From NCBI GenBank assembly GCA_036558545.1, contig DATBFJ010000044.1, positions 1-36,415 of the forward strand: 36,415 bases of DNA. Direction: 5' to 3'. Position 1 is the stretch's first letter. The number at the start of each line of letters is the position of its first letter. Positions 30,056 through 36,415 of this stretch are shown here, piece after piece. A program made the position numbers and the translations under genes. Below the pieces are notes generated by a model. It searched no databases, was not told the DNA's origin, and worked only from the letters and a program-made list of their open reading frames with translations. The stretch comes from JALYGJ01 sp036558545 (lineage in GTDB: Bacteria; Chloroflexota; Limnocylindria; Limnocylindrales; CSP1-4).

Positions 30056-31758
30056 GCCGGCGGAGCCGCGCCAGTGTGCGTCTGCACGCTGAAACGGCGC
30101 CCGCTCTCAAGTCGGCGGAACAGGATTTCAACGTTCGAGATCGTGTCGATCTCGCGCGGGTCTTTGTCGGGGCGCAGCCGGAAGATGCGCGGAAAACGCA
30201 GCGCGAAGCCGCTGTCGTGGCGGTTCGAGCGGTGTATCACGTCGAAGGCTATCTCCACGACGATCGATGGCTCGACGACGTGAAAGCGCCCGATCTGCTC
30301 CAGCGTGTGATCTCGGAAGTAGACCGTCATATCGGCGATCTCTTTGTCCGTCAGGCCGCTATACGCCTTGCCGATCGTTACCAAACGGTCGCCGCTGCCT
30401 TCTCGATCGTCGCGCACGGCGAAGGTGTAATCCGAGAGCACGCCGTGACGCTTGCCGTGGCCAACCTCGACGCCTACCACGACGCAATCGAGAGTCGCCA
30501 ACGGACGCTTGAGCTTGAGCCACCCGTAGCCACGGCGGCCGGGCGTGTAGGTTGAGTCAGGGTCCTTGGCCATCAAGCCCTCGTTGCCGCGGTCCTGCGC
30601 CTGGTCGAAGACGTCCGACAGCTCCTGGGCCGTGGATGCCGTCAGGAGATTGCCCGTGGCCATGCCAGGGACGTCGGGCAGGTGCAACGCGTCGAGCCTC
30701 GCTCGACGCTCACGGAGGGGAAGGGTCAGCGCCGGTTCGATACGCGCGCCGTCGCCGCCGCCGTGGGCGAGAAGATCGAAAGCAACGTAGATGACCGGTA
30801 CTTGCTGCTGCATCTCTTTCGACGGGTTCTTCCGACCCAGCCGCTGCTGCAACTGGATGAATGGCAGGGCCATTCCGTCGCGAAAGGCCAGGATCTCGCC
30901 GTCGAGGATGCCGTCCCACGGTTGCGACTGAGCAGTCGCAACAACTTCTGGATAGCTATCGCTGATGTCGTTCAGGTCACGGCTGAAGAGCTTGACCTCC
31001 GCACCCTGCTTGTGCAGCTGGGCGCGGATGCCGTCGTATTTGTCCTCGACCCAGACCGGCGAACCGAGACGCTTGAGCACCTCATCCTCGTCCGCAACAG
31101 GCGACGCGAGCATGGATTTGAGCGGGCGAAACATCACCAGCTCGGCACCGGACAGCGCACCGTCGCGCGCCAGCTCCGCGCTGTGGCCCAGGTCGCCGGT
31201 GAGCATGCCGGCCGTCTGCACGTCCGTCAGTGGCTGTTCGAAGGCCGCGGCAATGGCCGCTTCGAGATGACCTTCTCGCAGGCCAATGCGCAGGTCGCCG
31301 GACAGGATCTTGACCACGAACTTGGCGCATAGCGGGTCGCACCGCTCGAGCAAGGCACGCAACGCTGCGCCTTTCGCTGCCGTGCCCCGCGCGCCAGCTA
31401 CTGCGCTGAATGACGCATCGACGTCGCGAAGCGCCGGCGGATGGTTCGTCGGCCTGAACTCGTGCGACTCGAAGAGGTCGAAAACCGCTTGGCCGAGGTC
31501 GGACGACTCGTTGTACGCAGCTCCGAGCGCGCCAGGCTTGGCTCCCACCAACTCCTGCGCCACCGCGGCGATTGCAGCCCAGCCGATGCCGGTCGTGCGG
31601 GATTCGCGCTCCGCGAATGGCCGGCCCGTCATGTACCGAACCGCCAGCGGCAACTCTTCGGCGTTCAGCGAGCGCAGGTACGAGGCGAGTGTCGCGACTT
31701 TCTCGCTGGTGCGCGATGTGGCTGAAATTCGGGCGGCAGTTTCACTCCAACGGTGCAT
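30052..31758 (-). CDS. ATP-dependent DNA ligase
   Basis: A 568-residue ATP-dependent ligase of the LigB/archaeal type. An N-terminal DNA-binding domain of about 200 residues (starting at the ATG at 31758) comes before the adenylation domain with the nucleophile Lys240 in VEDKYDGIRAQ, then FSRDLNDIS, DGEILAF, GLMAKDPDSTYTPGRRGYGWLKLK (in parts) and a C-terminal OB domain ending near FRLRPDKDPREID. It seals nicks with ATP and probably serves repair beside the NAD-dependent replicative ligase. A longer start at 31845 would overlap the divergent GNAT gene and adds a Pro/Arg-rich stretch, so it was rejected; TACCAT lies 8 nt before the chosen ATG. It is the first gene of an operon with the aminotransferase and membrane protein. 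Confidence 0.9.
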   Translation of the reverse strand: MHRWSETAARISATSRTSEKVATLASYLRSLNAEELPLAVRYMTGRPFAERESRTTGIGWAAIAAVAQELVGAKPGALGAAYNESSDLGQAVFDLFESHEFRPTNHPPALRDVDASFSAVAGARGTAAKGAALRALLERCDPLCAKFVVKILSGDLRIGLREGHLEAAIAAAFEQPLTDVQTAGMLTGDLGHSAELARDGALSGAELVMFRPLKSMLASPVADEDEVLKRLGSPVWVEDKYDGIRAQLHKQGAEVKLFSRDLNDISDSYPEVVATAQSQPWDGILDGEILAFRDGMALPFIQLQQRLGRKNPSKEMQQQVPVIYVAFDLLAHGGGDGARIEPALTLPLRERRARLDALHLPDVPGMATGNLLTASTAQELSDVFDQAQDRGNEGLMAKDPDSTYTPGRRGYGWLKLKRPLATLDCVVVGVEVGHGKRHGVLSDYTFAVRDDREGSGDRLVTIGKAYSGLTDKEIADMTVYFRDHTLEQIGRFHVVEPSIVVEIAFDVIHRSNRHDSGFALRFPRIFRLRPDKDPREIDTISNVEILFRRLESGRRFSVQTHTGAAPPA

Positions 31759-31766
31759 TCGGGGAG

Positions 31767-31772
31767 ATGGTA
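31767..31772 (-). promoter_or_regulatory. Predicted -10 element TACCAT of the ligase operon
   Basis: TACCAT on the minus strand is followed by 8 nt and the ATG at 31758, with no ribosome binding site. The divergent GNAT gene at 31813 instead has a strong GGAGG site, so the two directions use different start modes. Confidence 0.4.
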
Positions 31773-31812
31773 GTGGCGGTGTACGATCGGCCGCGGGAGC
31801 CGTGGAGGAAGG

Positions 31813-32442
31813 ATGGCGGACTACTCGGAGCGGGATCTTTGGCATCCCACGCAGATCGTCGGACAGGGCGTGGCGCTTCGTCGGCCGCGGCCTGACGACC
31901 TGGCCGGCGTCGTCCGCTGGTACCGCGATCCTGAGATTGCCCGGCTGACGCGCTATCAGACCCGGCCGATGACCCAGGCAGAGGTCGAGCGCTTCTTTCA
32001 GGTGCGCATGTTGGCCTCGGACGCGTTGGCGTACACGATCGTGGAACTTCCTCAGTGGCGGCAGATTGGGTTCACCACGTTCTCCTCACTCGACCCTGAC
32101 AACGGATCAGTCCTGTTTCACATCACGATCGGAGAACGGGACGCGTGGGGCCGGGGCCTTGGCACTGAGACCACGTCGCTGATGCTCGCTCACGCGTTCG
32201 AGCGGCTCGCCTTGCACCGAGTCGGTCTGAGTGTCTTCTCGTACAACCTTCGTGCGATTCGGGCCTATGAGAAGGCCGGCTTCCGCATCGAGGGCCGGCT
32301 GCGCGATGCGATTACGCGCGATGGCCGCTACTTCGACGAGGTCCAGATGGGTGTTCTCGCGTCGGAGTGGCTCGAGGCGCGCTACGCGCCGCTGGCCATC
32401 ACCGACGATTCCTTCGCAGCCGACGAACCCGTCGCGGGCTGA
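31813..32442 (+). CDS. GNAT family N-acetyltransferase (RimJ/RimL-like)
   Basis: A 209-residue GNAT of the RimJ/RimL type, which acetylates protein N-termini or small amines. Visible landmarks are VALRRPRPDDLAGVVRWYRD at the N-terminus, FHITIGERDAWGRGLGTETT with the acetyl-CoA loop GRGLGT, and LSVFSYNLRAIRAYEKAGF with IEGRLRDAI. The ATG has a strong Shine-Dalgarno sequence (GGAGGAAGG directly upstream). Its stop is followed at once by the next gene's ATG. The substrate is not predictable. Confidence 0.87.
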   Translation: MADYSERDLWHPTQIVGQGVALRRPRPDDLAGVVRWYRDPEIARLTRYQTRPMTQAEVERFFQVRMLASDALAYTIVELPQWRQIGFTTFSSLDPDNGSVLFHITIGERDAWGRGLGTETTSLMLAHAFERLALHRVGLSVFSYNLRAIRAYEKAGFRIEGRLRDAITRDGRYFDEVQMGVLASEWLEARYAPLAITDDSFAADEPVAG

Positions 32443-32712
32443 ATGGACTCACGCGCCGCCGAGGTTCGGGCCGAGCTGCGCACCGTACTCGGCCAGCAAG
32501 GACACTCTGTGGACAATGCGCGCGAAGCCATGGAACTCGTCGAATCGGCACTCTCCGAGGGCGTTTTCGAGCGGACGGCCGAGATCGACCAGGTGCTGGC
32601 CGACCTTCGCCTGGCTCTGGAGCAGGACGACGGCCAGAAACTCGGTGGCAAGAGCGCCGAGGCGGCGCGCTTCATCACGAAACGCCTGTCGCAGCTGCTC
32701 GACGACGCCTGA
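32443..32712 (+). CDS. Small helical protein, function unknown
   Basis: An 89-residue acidic protein predicted almost wholly helical (AAEVRAELRTVLGQQ, IDQVLADLRLALEQDDG, EAARFITKRLSQLLDD). I do not recognise it. It begins with the base after the GNAT stop (TGAATG) and ends 13 bp before the sulfite-oxidase-like gene. The sequence has no signal peptide and no metal-binding pattern. Confidence 0.62.
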   Translation: MDSRAAEVRAELRTVLGQQGHSVDNAREAMELVESALSEGVFERTAEIDQVLADLRLALEQDDGQKLGGKSAEAARFITKRLSQLLDDA

Positions 32713-32713
32713 A

Positions 32714-32719
32714 TAGACT
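32714..32719 (+). promoter_or_regulatory. Predicted -10 element TAGACT of the sulfite-oxidase-like gene
   Basis: TAGACT starts just after the TGA of the small helical gene and lies 6 nt before the ATG at 32726. There is no Shine-Dalgarno sequence, so the gene may have a leaderless transcript of its own in addition to readthrough. Confidence 0.38.
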
Positions 32720-32725
32720 GGGCCC

Positions 32726-33331
32726 ATGAGCGGTTTCCTGGCCCGCGGGCCGAAAGTCAGCGACGAACAGAAGAAGCGCATTCCACCGGGTCAGTACTTC
32801 ACCGAGAAGTGGCCGGTGTTGCACTACGGGTCCGTTCCGCGCGTCGACCTGAAGACGTGGACCTTTAAGGTCTGGGGCGAGGTCGATGACCCATTCGAGT
32901 TCGGCTGGGCCGAGTTCAAGCAGATGCCACGCAAGTCGCTGCACACGGACATCCACTGCGTCACGCGTTGGTCCCGGCTCGACATGGACTTCGAAGGCGT
33001 CGCGATCCAGACGATCCTCGAACGAGCGAAGCTCCGTCCGACAGCCCGTTTCGTGGTGATTCACGCCGAGCAGGGCTACACGACCAACCTTCCAATCGAA
33101 GTGCTCGATGACGACGACGTGATGCTGGCCGACATTGCCGACGGCGCGCCACTCACGCCTGATCATGGCTATCCACTCCGTCTCGTGGTACCGAAGCGCT
33201 ACTTCTGGAAGAGCGCGAAATGGGTCCGCGGCCTCGAGTTCACCCAGGTCGACAAGCCTGGCTTCTGGGAGCGCTACGGCTACAACAACAACGCCGACCC
33301 GTGGAAGGAAGAGCGCTTCACGGACGACTGA
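32726..33331 (+). CDS. Sulfite-oxidase-like molybdopterin oxidoreductase
   Basis: A 201-residue Mo-cofactor domain protein of the sulfite oxidase/MsrP-like group. The Mo-binding cysteine is Cys78 in LHTDIHCVTRWS. Other landmarks are PPGQYFTEKWPVLHYG, TWTFKVWGEVDDP, HGYPLRLVVPKRYFWKSAKWVRGLEF and the aromatic C-terminus. There is no Tat signal, no heme domain and no dimerisation domain, so it is probably cytoplasmic. The substrate is unknown. It is the second Mo enzyme in the window, but of a family that holds the cofactor without an added cytidylate. Confidence 0.88.
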   Translation: MSGFLARGPKVSDEQKKRIPPGQYFTEKWPVLHYGSVPRVDLKTWTFKVWGEVDDPFEFGWAEFKQMPRKSLHTDIHCVTRWSRLDMDFEGVAIQTILERAKLRPTARFVVIHAEQGYTTNLPIEVLDDDDVMLADIADGAPLTPDHGYPLRLVVPKRYFWKSAKWVRGLEFTQVDKPGFWERYGYNNNADPWKEERFTDD

Positions 33332-33471
33332 GCCGCTTTAGCCGAGCACCTTCGGAACTCGGAATTCGTCAGAGCGTGTTCCGCAAAAGTCCGCTTATGG
33401 CCCCGGATCAAGTCGGGCGTCCCAGAAAGGTTTGTCGTGGTCTTCTTAATCGGTCAGCGTTTCCAGCGCGA

Positions 33472-33834
33472 TCAACTGCTGACCCACGCCTTCGCCTCGT
33501 CTCTCTCGTCGGTTCCGAAGAGCCTGACTGCGCCGGGGATCATCCAGCCGAAAAGATGCATCGCCCCACGAACCGGTCCTGACTCGGTGACCACGGCTAC
33601 CTTCTCGAACGACGAGAAATTGGTATCGAGCAGCTTCTCGTCCTGCCAGAGCGCTCCTGCTGTGAAGCCAGTGAACTCATCTCCAAGCAAGACCAGCAGA
33701 CGGACTTTGCCGTGCTTCTCGCGTAGCTCCCTGATGGCCGGCGCTAGCGTCTCCTTATAGTCGGCGCTCGTAACCTCGCCTGTCGCCTCCAGCCCGAGCA
33801 CGTTGTCCGGCAAATCGTGCAACCTGGTGATCAC
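33472..33834 (-). CDS. SpoIIAA-like (STAS-fold) protein
   Basis: A 120-residue protein of the SpoIIAA-like family: VLGLEATGEVTSADYKETLAPAI, then VRLLVLLGDEFTGFTAGALWQDEKLL, KVAVVTESG and AMHLFGWMIPGAVRLF. The fold is a STAS-like alpha/beta domain; the conserved Ser phosphorylation site of true anti-sigma antagonists is not apparent. The GTG start has AAGGAG 8 nt upstream. It follows the flavin monooxygenase on the same strand after 60 bp, with an 18-bp GC palindrome between them. Function unknown. Confidence 0.82.
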   Translation of the reverse strand: MITRLHDLPDNVLGLEATGEVTSADYKETLAPAIRELREKHGKVRLLVLLGDEFTGFTAGALWQDEKLLDTNFSSFEKVAVVTESGPVRGAMHLFGWMIPGAVRLFGTDERDEAKAWVSS

Positions 33835-33851
33835 GATCCTGTCTCCTTCCT

Positions 33852-33869
33852 CGGCGGCGGCCGCCGCCG
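33852..33869. repeat. 18-bp perfect GC palindrome
   Basis: CGGCGGCGGCCGCCGCCG is its own reverse complement. It sits in the 60 bp between the monooxygenase stop and the SpoIIAA-like start. On the minus strand it could form a stem after the monooxygenase, but no T-run follows, so a simple intrinsic terminator is doubtful. Confidence 0.4.
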
Positions 33870-33894
33870 CGAAACAACTTGTAGAACTCGACTT

Positions 33895-35091
33895 CTAGGC
33901 GACGGAAGGACTCGCGGCGGAGCCGACCCGATAGTTCTCGAGTTGGAACGGCGGGACGGTGCGACCCGCGACGACCTTGGTCATGCCGGGCAACGCCGCG
34001 AGTCGGGTCACCATGTTGCGGGCGATGACGCCCATCCGACTCGACGGAACGAAGAACGATCTGAACAACAGCGCTCCCTTCTGCTCGCCGGCAACGAAGG
34101 ACCGCAGCTTCTCCTCGTAGCGACGGAATGCCAGTGCAACGTCGCCGCCCGCGGCGTGGAGTTCGCCGGCGAGCACGTAAGCCTCAGTCATGGCGAGGCC
34201 GGTTCCTTCACCCGCGAGCAGCGACGGGCAGGCCGCAGCATCTCCAACCAGAGCGACGCGGCCCTTTGACCACATCGGCATCCGAATCTGGCTGACGCGG
34301 TCGAAGTAGACCGGTCCCTCGTCAAGGTACCCGAGCATCTCAGGAACCTCCCAACCGACACCGTCATAGACCCGGCGCAGGGCGGACTTGACATCGTCGG
34401 GCGCGGGCTCGTGATCGAGTAGCGTCGAGCGAAAAATCAGCAGAAACACTGTCACGCCATCCGGTCGCTGTATTCGGGCGGCCCATCGCTTCGCGATCGA
34501 GTGCGCCACGTACCAACCCGGATCTGCGTGCGGATAGTTCGCGCCGCGGTAGACAGCCACGTAGGCATCGAGGAAATGCTCGAACTCCGCGGCCGGCCCA
34601 AAAGTCATCGCGCGAATAGCCGAGTGCAGGCCATCCGCGCCGACAATTGCGTCGAAGCGTTCACGTCGGCCATCGGAAAGAAGTGCATCCACGCCATCGG
34701 TCTGTTCCTCGATGCCGACGATGTGCACGCCGAACTCCGAACGGACTTCGCCGCACGCGTCGAAGAGCGCCTGACAGATGGCACCGCGGGACACGGTGAT
34801 GAAGCGGCCGTTCCATTGCTCGCGCACCTTCCCCGTGTCGAGGTGGGCGATCTCCTTGCCGCGCTCATTCACGAAGCTGAGCCGATCCTGCTCTGTTGCC
34901 TTCGCCCGGAGCTCGTTGATGATGCCGATGCGCTCGGCCACGTTGTAACCGAGGCCCCAGAAATCCACGACGTAGCCCTCAGTTCTGAGATGGTCCGACT
35001 TCTCGAACAGCACGGGCTCGTGGCCGTATTCACGTAACCAGTAAGCAAGAGTCGGACCGCCAATGCCGATGCCGTTGATGCCGATCTTCAC
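33895..35091 (-). CDS. FAD-dependent monooxygenase (TetX/PHBH-like, group A)
   Basis: A 398-residue flavoprotein monooxygenase. The FAD dinucleotide fold is seen in IGINGIGIGGPTLAYWL, the second motif in DAIVGADGLHSAIR, and the third in GRVALVGDAAACPSLLAGEG with the DG/GD aspartate. It resembles enzymes that hydroxylate aromatic or tetracycline-like compounds using NAD(P)H and O2. The GTG start has AGGAGG 6 nt upstream. The SRPBCC gene ends 27 bp before it on the same strand, and the unit is divergent from the TetR gene with a tandem operator, so it is probably induced by a small molecule. Confidence 0.88.
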   Translation of the reverse strand: MKIGINGIGIGGPTLAYWLREYGHEPVLFEKSDHLRTEGYVVDFWGLGYNVAERIGIINELRAKATEQDRLSFVNERGKEIAHLDTGKVREQWNGRFITVSRGAICQALFDACGEVRSEFGVHIVGIEEQTDGVDALLSDGRRERFDAIVGADGLHSAIRAMTFGPAAEFEHFLDAYVAVYRGANYPHADPGWYVAHSIAKRWAARIQRPDGVTVFLLIFRSTLLDHEPAPDDVKSALRRVYDGVGWEVPEMLGYLDEGPVYFDRVSQIRMPMWSKGRVALVGDAAACPSLLAGEGTGLAMTEAYVLAGELHAAGGDVALAFRRYEEKLRSFVAGEQKGALLFRSFFVPSSRMGVIARNMVTRLAALPGMTKVVAGRTVPPFQLENYRVGSAASPSVA

Positions 35092-35118
35092 CTTGTTCCT
35101 CCTTCCGGAGACCGCCGG

Positions 35119-35580
35119 TCACGCTGCCTGCACGACGGGCCCGTGGGCGCGCGCGTACGCATCCAGGCGAGCGAGCTCGTCGCTGTAAAGCGGGCCGAGC
35201 ATTCGGCCGATGAATAAGCGCAGCAGAAGCCCGTCAAATCCCGGCTCGTCGAACTCGGTATCGAATCGGACGACGCATCCTTCCCTCACGGGTTCGACCG
35301 TGAACGTTGTCGCGACTCCATCGCCGCTCTCGACCAGCCGTCGACCTGGCTCCGGCTCGGCGACAGTCGCCGACATCCCGCGTATACGCCCGCGCCCCAG
35401 GTCCACTGTCCAAGTCGCCTGGGTACCGGCGCCAACTCCACCGCGCTGGATCTCGAAGTCCGAGAACGCGGGTGGCAAGAAGCCTCCCGGGCGATGGTGT
35501 TCGCGATAGTCGGCGAGGCAGTGGTACGCGACTTTCGCGTCGACTGCCATGGGGCGCTCCGTGACGAAGCGGCTCTTCAT
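35119..35580 (-). CDS. SRPBCC (polyketide cyclase/START-like) protein
   Basis: A 153-residue START-fold protein. The opening VTERPMAVDAKVAYHCLADYREHHR, the central GTQATWTVDLGRGRIRGM and FTVEPVREGCVVRFDTEF, and the closing LLLRLFIGRMLGPLYSDEL helix match the SRPBCC group, whose members bind hydrophobic ligands in a deep cavity; polyketide cyclases and aromatase-like enzymes belong here. It is the first gene of the unit with the monooxygenase. The tandem TetR operator lies 27 bp upstream of its ATG, so it is the likely TetR target. Confidence 0.83.
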   Translation of the reverse strand: MKSRFVTERPMAVDAKVAYHCLADYREHHRPGGFLPPAFSDFEIQRGGVGAGTQATWTVDLGRGRIRGMSATVAEPEPGRRLVESGDGVATTFTVEPVREGCVVRFDTEFDEPGFDGLLLRLFIGRMLGPLYSDELARLDAYARAHGPVVQAA

Positions 35581-35606
35581 CTCAGGTGATTCCTCGTGGG
35601 CTCGCG

Positions 35607-35638
35607 TGTACCAAGCGGTACATGTACCGGATGGTACA
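35607..35638. promoter_or_regulatory. Tandem TetR-type operators (TGTACC-N4-GGTACA, two copies)
   Basis: Two copies of the 16-bp palindrome TGTACC-N4-GGTACA lie end to end: 35607-35622 with spacer AAGC and 35623-35638 with spacer GGAT. Their junction forms GGTACATGTACC. The array lies between the divergent starts at 35580 and 35649. A -10-like TACACT (35635-35640) overlaps the second copy and precedes the TetR ATG by 8 nt, so binding should repress the regulator and its divergent neighbour. Confidence 0.8.
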
Positions 35639-35648
35639 CTCGCTTCTG

Positions 35649-36254
35649 ATGAGGCGTCAAGAACTGCTGAATGCCGTCATTGCGGATCTCATGAATCAGG
35701 GTCTGGGCGACCGGTCGCTGCGCGACATCGCCTCAGCGGTTGGGACCAGCCACAGGATGCTCATTCACCACTTCGGCTCGCGCTACGGCCTGATGACCGC
35801 GGTGGTCGAAGCCATCGAGGAGGACCAGAAGCGGTTTCTGGAGTCACTCGATGGCGAGTTGGGCGACGTCGTCCAGGTCATGTGGCAACGAGTTACCGAG
35901 CCAGCCCTGTGGCCCGCGGAGCGTTTGTTCTTCGAGTGCTACGCCCGAGCGCTGCAAGGCGAAGAGCCGTTCGCGCGCATGCTGCCGGGCGCGATAGACG
36001 ACTGGGTCGATAGGACTGTTGGCATGACACCGGACTTGCCGCCCGCGGTCGCGCGCGCTCGTGCCCGTCTGGGCCTTGACGTGTTCCGTGGGCTCCTGCT
36101 CGACCTCGTCGGCACCGGCGACCGGGAGGGCGTCAACGCCGCGTTTGAAACGTTCGTCGAGCTGTTTCCGGAAACGCGCCGAGACGTCGACGGGTACGTG
36201 AGGACAGACTCGAGCCCGGCTGAAGGCGCCACGAACGCCGCGCGCGATGCCTAA
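35649..36254 (+). CDS. TetR/AcrR family transcriptional regulator
   Basis: A 201-residue TetR-type repressor. The N-terminal HTH includes LLNAVIADLMNQGLGDRSL, then RDIASAVGTSHRMLIHHFGSR, where the recognition helix replaces the usual YYHF by IHHF. The C-terminal ligand domain contains RLFFECYARALQGEEPF and RARLGLDVFRGLLLDLV. The ATG at 35649 is chosen because an ATG at 35586 would place the tandem operator inside the coding region and add an atypical leader. It is divergent from the SRPBCC-monooxygenase unit and probably represses both that unit and itself until it binds an unknown ligand. Confidence 0.9.
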   Translation: MRRQELLNAVIADLMNQGLGDRSLRDIASAVGTSHRMLIHHFGSRYGLMTAVVEAIEEDQKRFLESLDGELGDVVQVMWQRVTEPALWPAERLFFECYARALQGEEPFARMLPGAIDDWVDRTVGMTPDLPPAVARARARLGLDVFRGLLLDLVGTGDREGVNAAFETFVELFPETRRDVDGYVRTDSSPAEGATNAARDA

Positions 36255-36333
36255 TGAGAATGCCCACCACGATTGGGTACACGCGTGGCTCGGCTATCCC
36301 CACCGTTGGTGCTGACGAGCGCTTCAGCGACGA

Positions 36334-36415
36334 CTAGTCAGGTCGCTCGCCCTGCTGGCCGGCGGTCAGGAACTCGTCGACCAAAGCGGCTGTAGGGTCC
36401 GGTTGCTCGAGTTGC
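36334..36415 (-). CDS. C-terminal end of a gene entering from the right edge
   Basis: On the minus strand a frame is open from the window edge to a TAG at 36334, giving 26 residues. The composition (LVDEFLTAGQQGERPD at the end) looks like a coding tail. It would converge with the TetR gene, 79 bp away. Nothing can be said about function. Confidence 0.42.
   Translation of the reverse strand, partial: QLEQPDPTAALVDEFLTAGQQGERPD

Noticed and set aside
31759..31845. Earlier start for the DNA ligase
   Set aside because: Overlaps the divergent GNAT start and adds a Pro/Arg-rich stretch not typical of the ligase domain.
35586..35648. Earlier ATG for the TetR regulator
   Set aside because: It would put the tandem operator and the predicted -10 inside the coding sequence.

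Overview
This is a gene-dense, high-GC bacterial chromosome segment with overlapping stops and starts and no gap longer than about 185 bp. The proteins (DUF3052, DUF2269, DUF3830, TrmB-type regulator, LytR-CpsA-Psr proteins with an added N-terminal membrane region, large LuxR ATPase, factor-independent urate oxidase) suggest a soil or freshwater Chloroflexota member, possibly Limnocylindria-like, or a related monoderm lineage. That placement is inference. No phage genes, insertion sequences, CRISPR arrays or rRNA were seen.

Region 1 (1-16163) is mainly purine breakdown. A molybdenum xanthine dehydrogenase in three subunits (2581-6373) is translationally coupled to a lipoprotein, followed by a YdeI-like protein and malate synthase. 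Convergent to it is a cyclic amidase (allantoinase candidate), a GNAT acetyltransferase and a DUF3830 cyclophilin-like protein. Divergent from that is 5-hydroxyisourate hydrolase, OHCU decarboxylase, an unassigned methyltransferase and urate oxidase. A MocA/PucB-like nucleotidyltransferase for the Mo cofactor, a TrmB-family regulator with a well-formed promoter/operator, and a DUF3052 protein follow. Together they would take xanthine through urate to allantoin; malate synthase could capture glyoxylate from later ureide steps. Enzymes for allantoate and ureidoglycolate, and an XdhC/PucA maturation factor, were not found here.

Region 2 (16164-26568) holds a YyaL-type thioredoxin-domain protein, a CopC-like protein and a HAD phosphatase in one tight operon. 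Two tandem LytR-CpsA-Psr paralogs, a cupredoxin lipoprotein and a 1045-residue LuxR-type ATPase regulator with a degenerate Walker A motif lie on the opposite strand.

Region 3 (26569-36415) carries a solitary DNA methyltransferase, an M20 amidohydrolase directly downstream of a tRNA-Ile with the rare UAU anticodon, and an operon of membrane protein, shortened class V aminotransferase and ATP-dependent DNA ligase. Then come a GNAT, a small helical protein, a sulfite-oxidase-like Mo enzyme, a SpoIIAA-like protein, and a flavin monooxygenase/SRPBCC pair divergent from a TetR regulator with two abutting operator copies.

Recurring signals: many first genes of transcription units have a TANNNT hexamer 6-8 nt before the start codon and no Shine-Dalgarno sequence, suggesting leaderless transcripts. 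Two genes appear to start at CTG codons overlapping the upstream stop (CTGA). The longest non-coding gaps are 13991-14158 and 22693-22877; neither shows a convincing gene or RNA.
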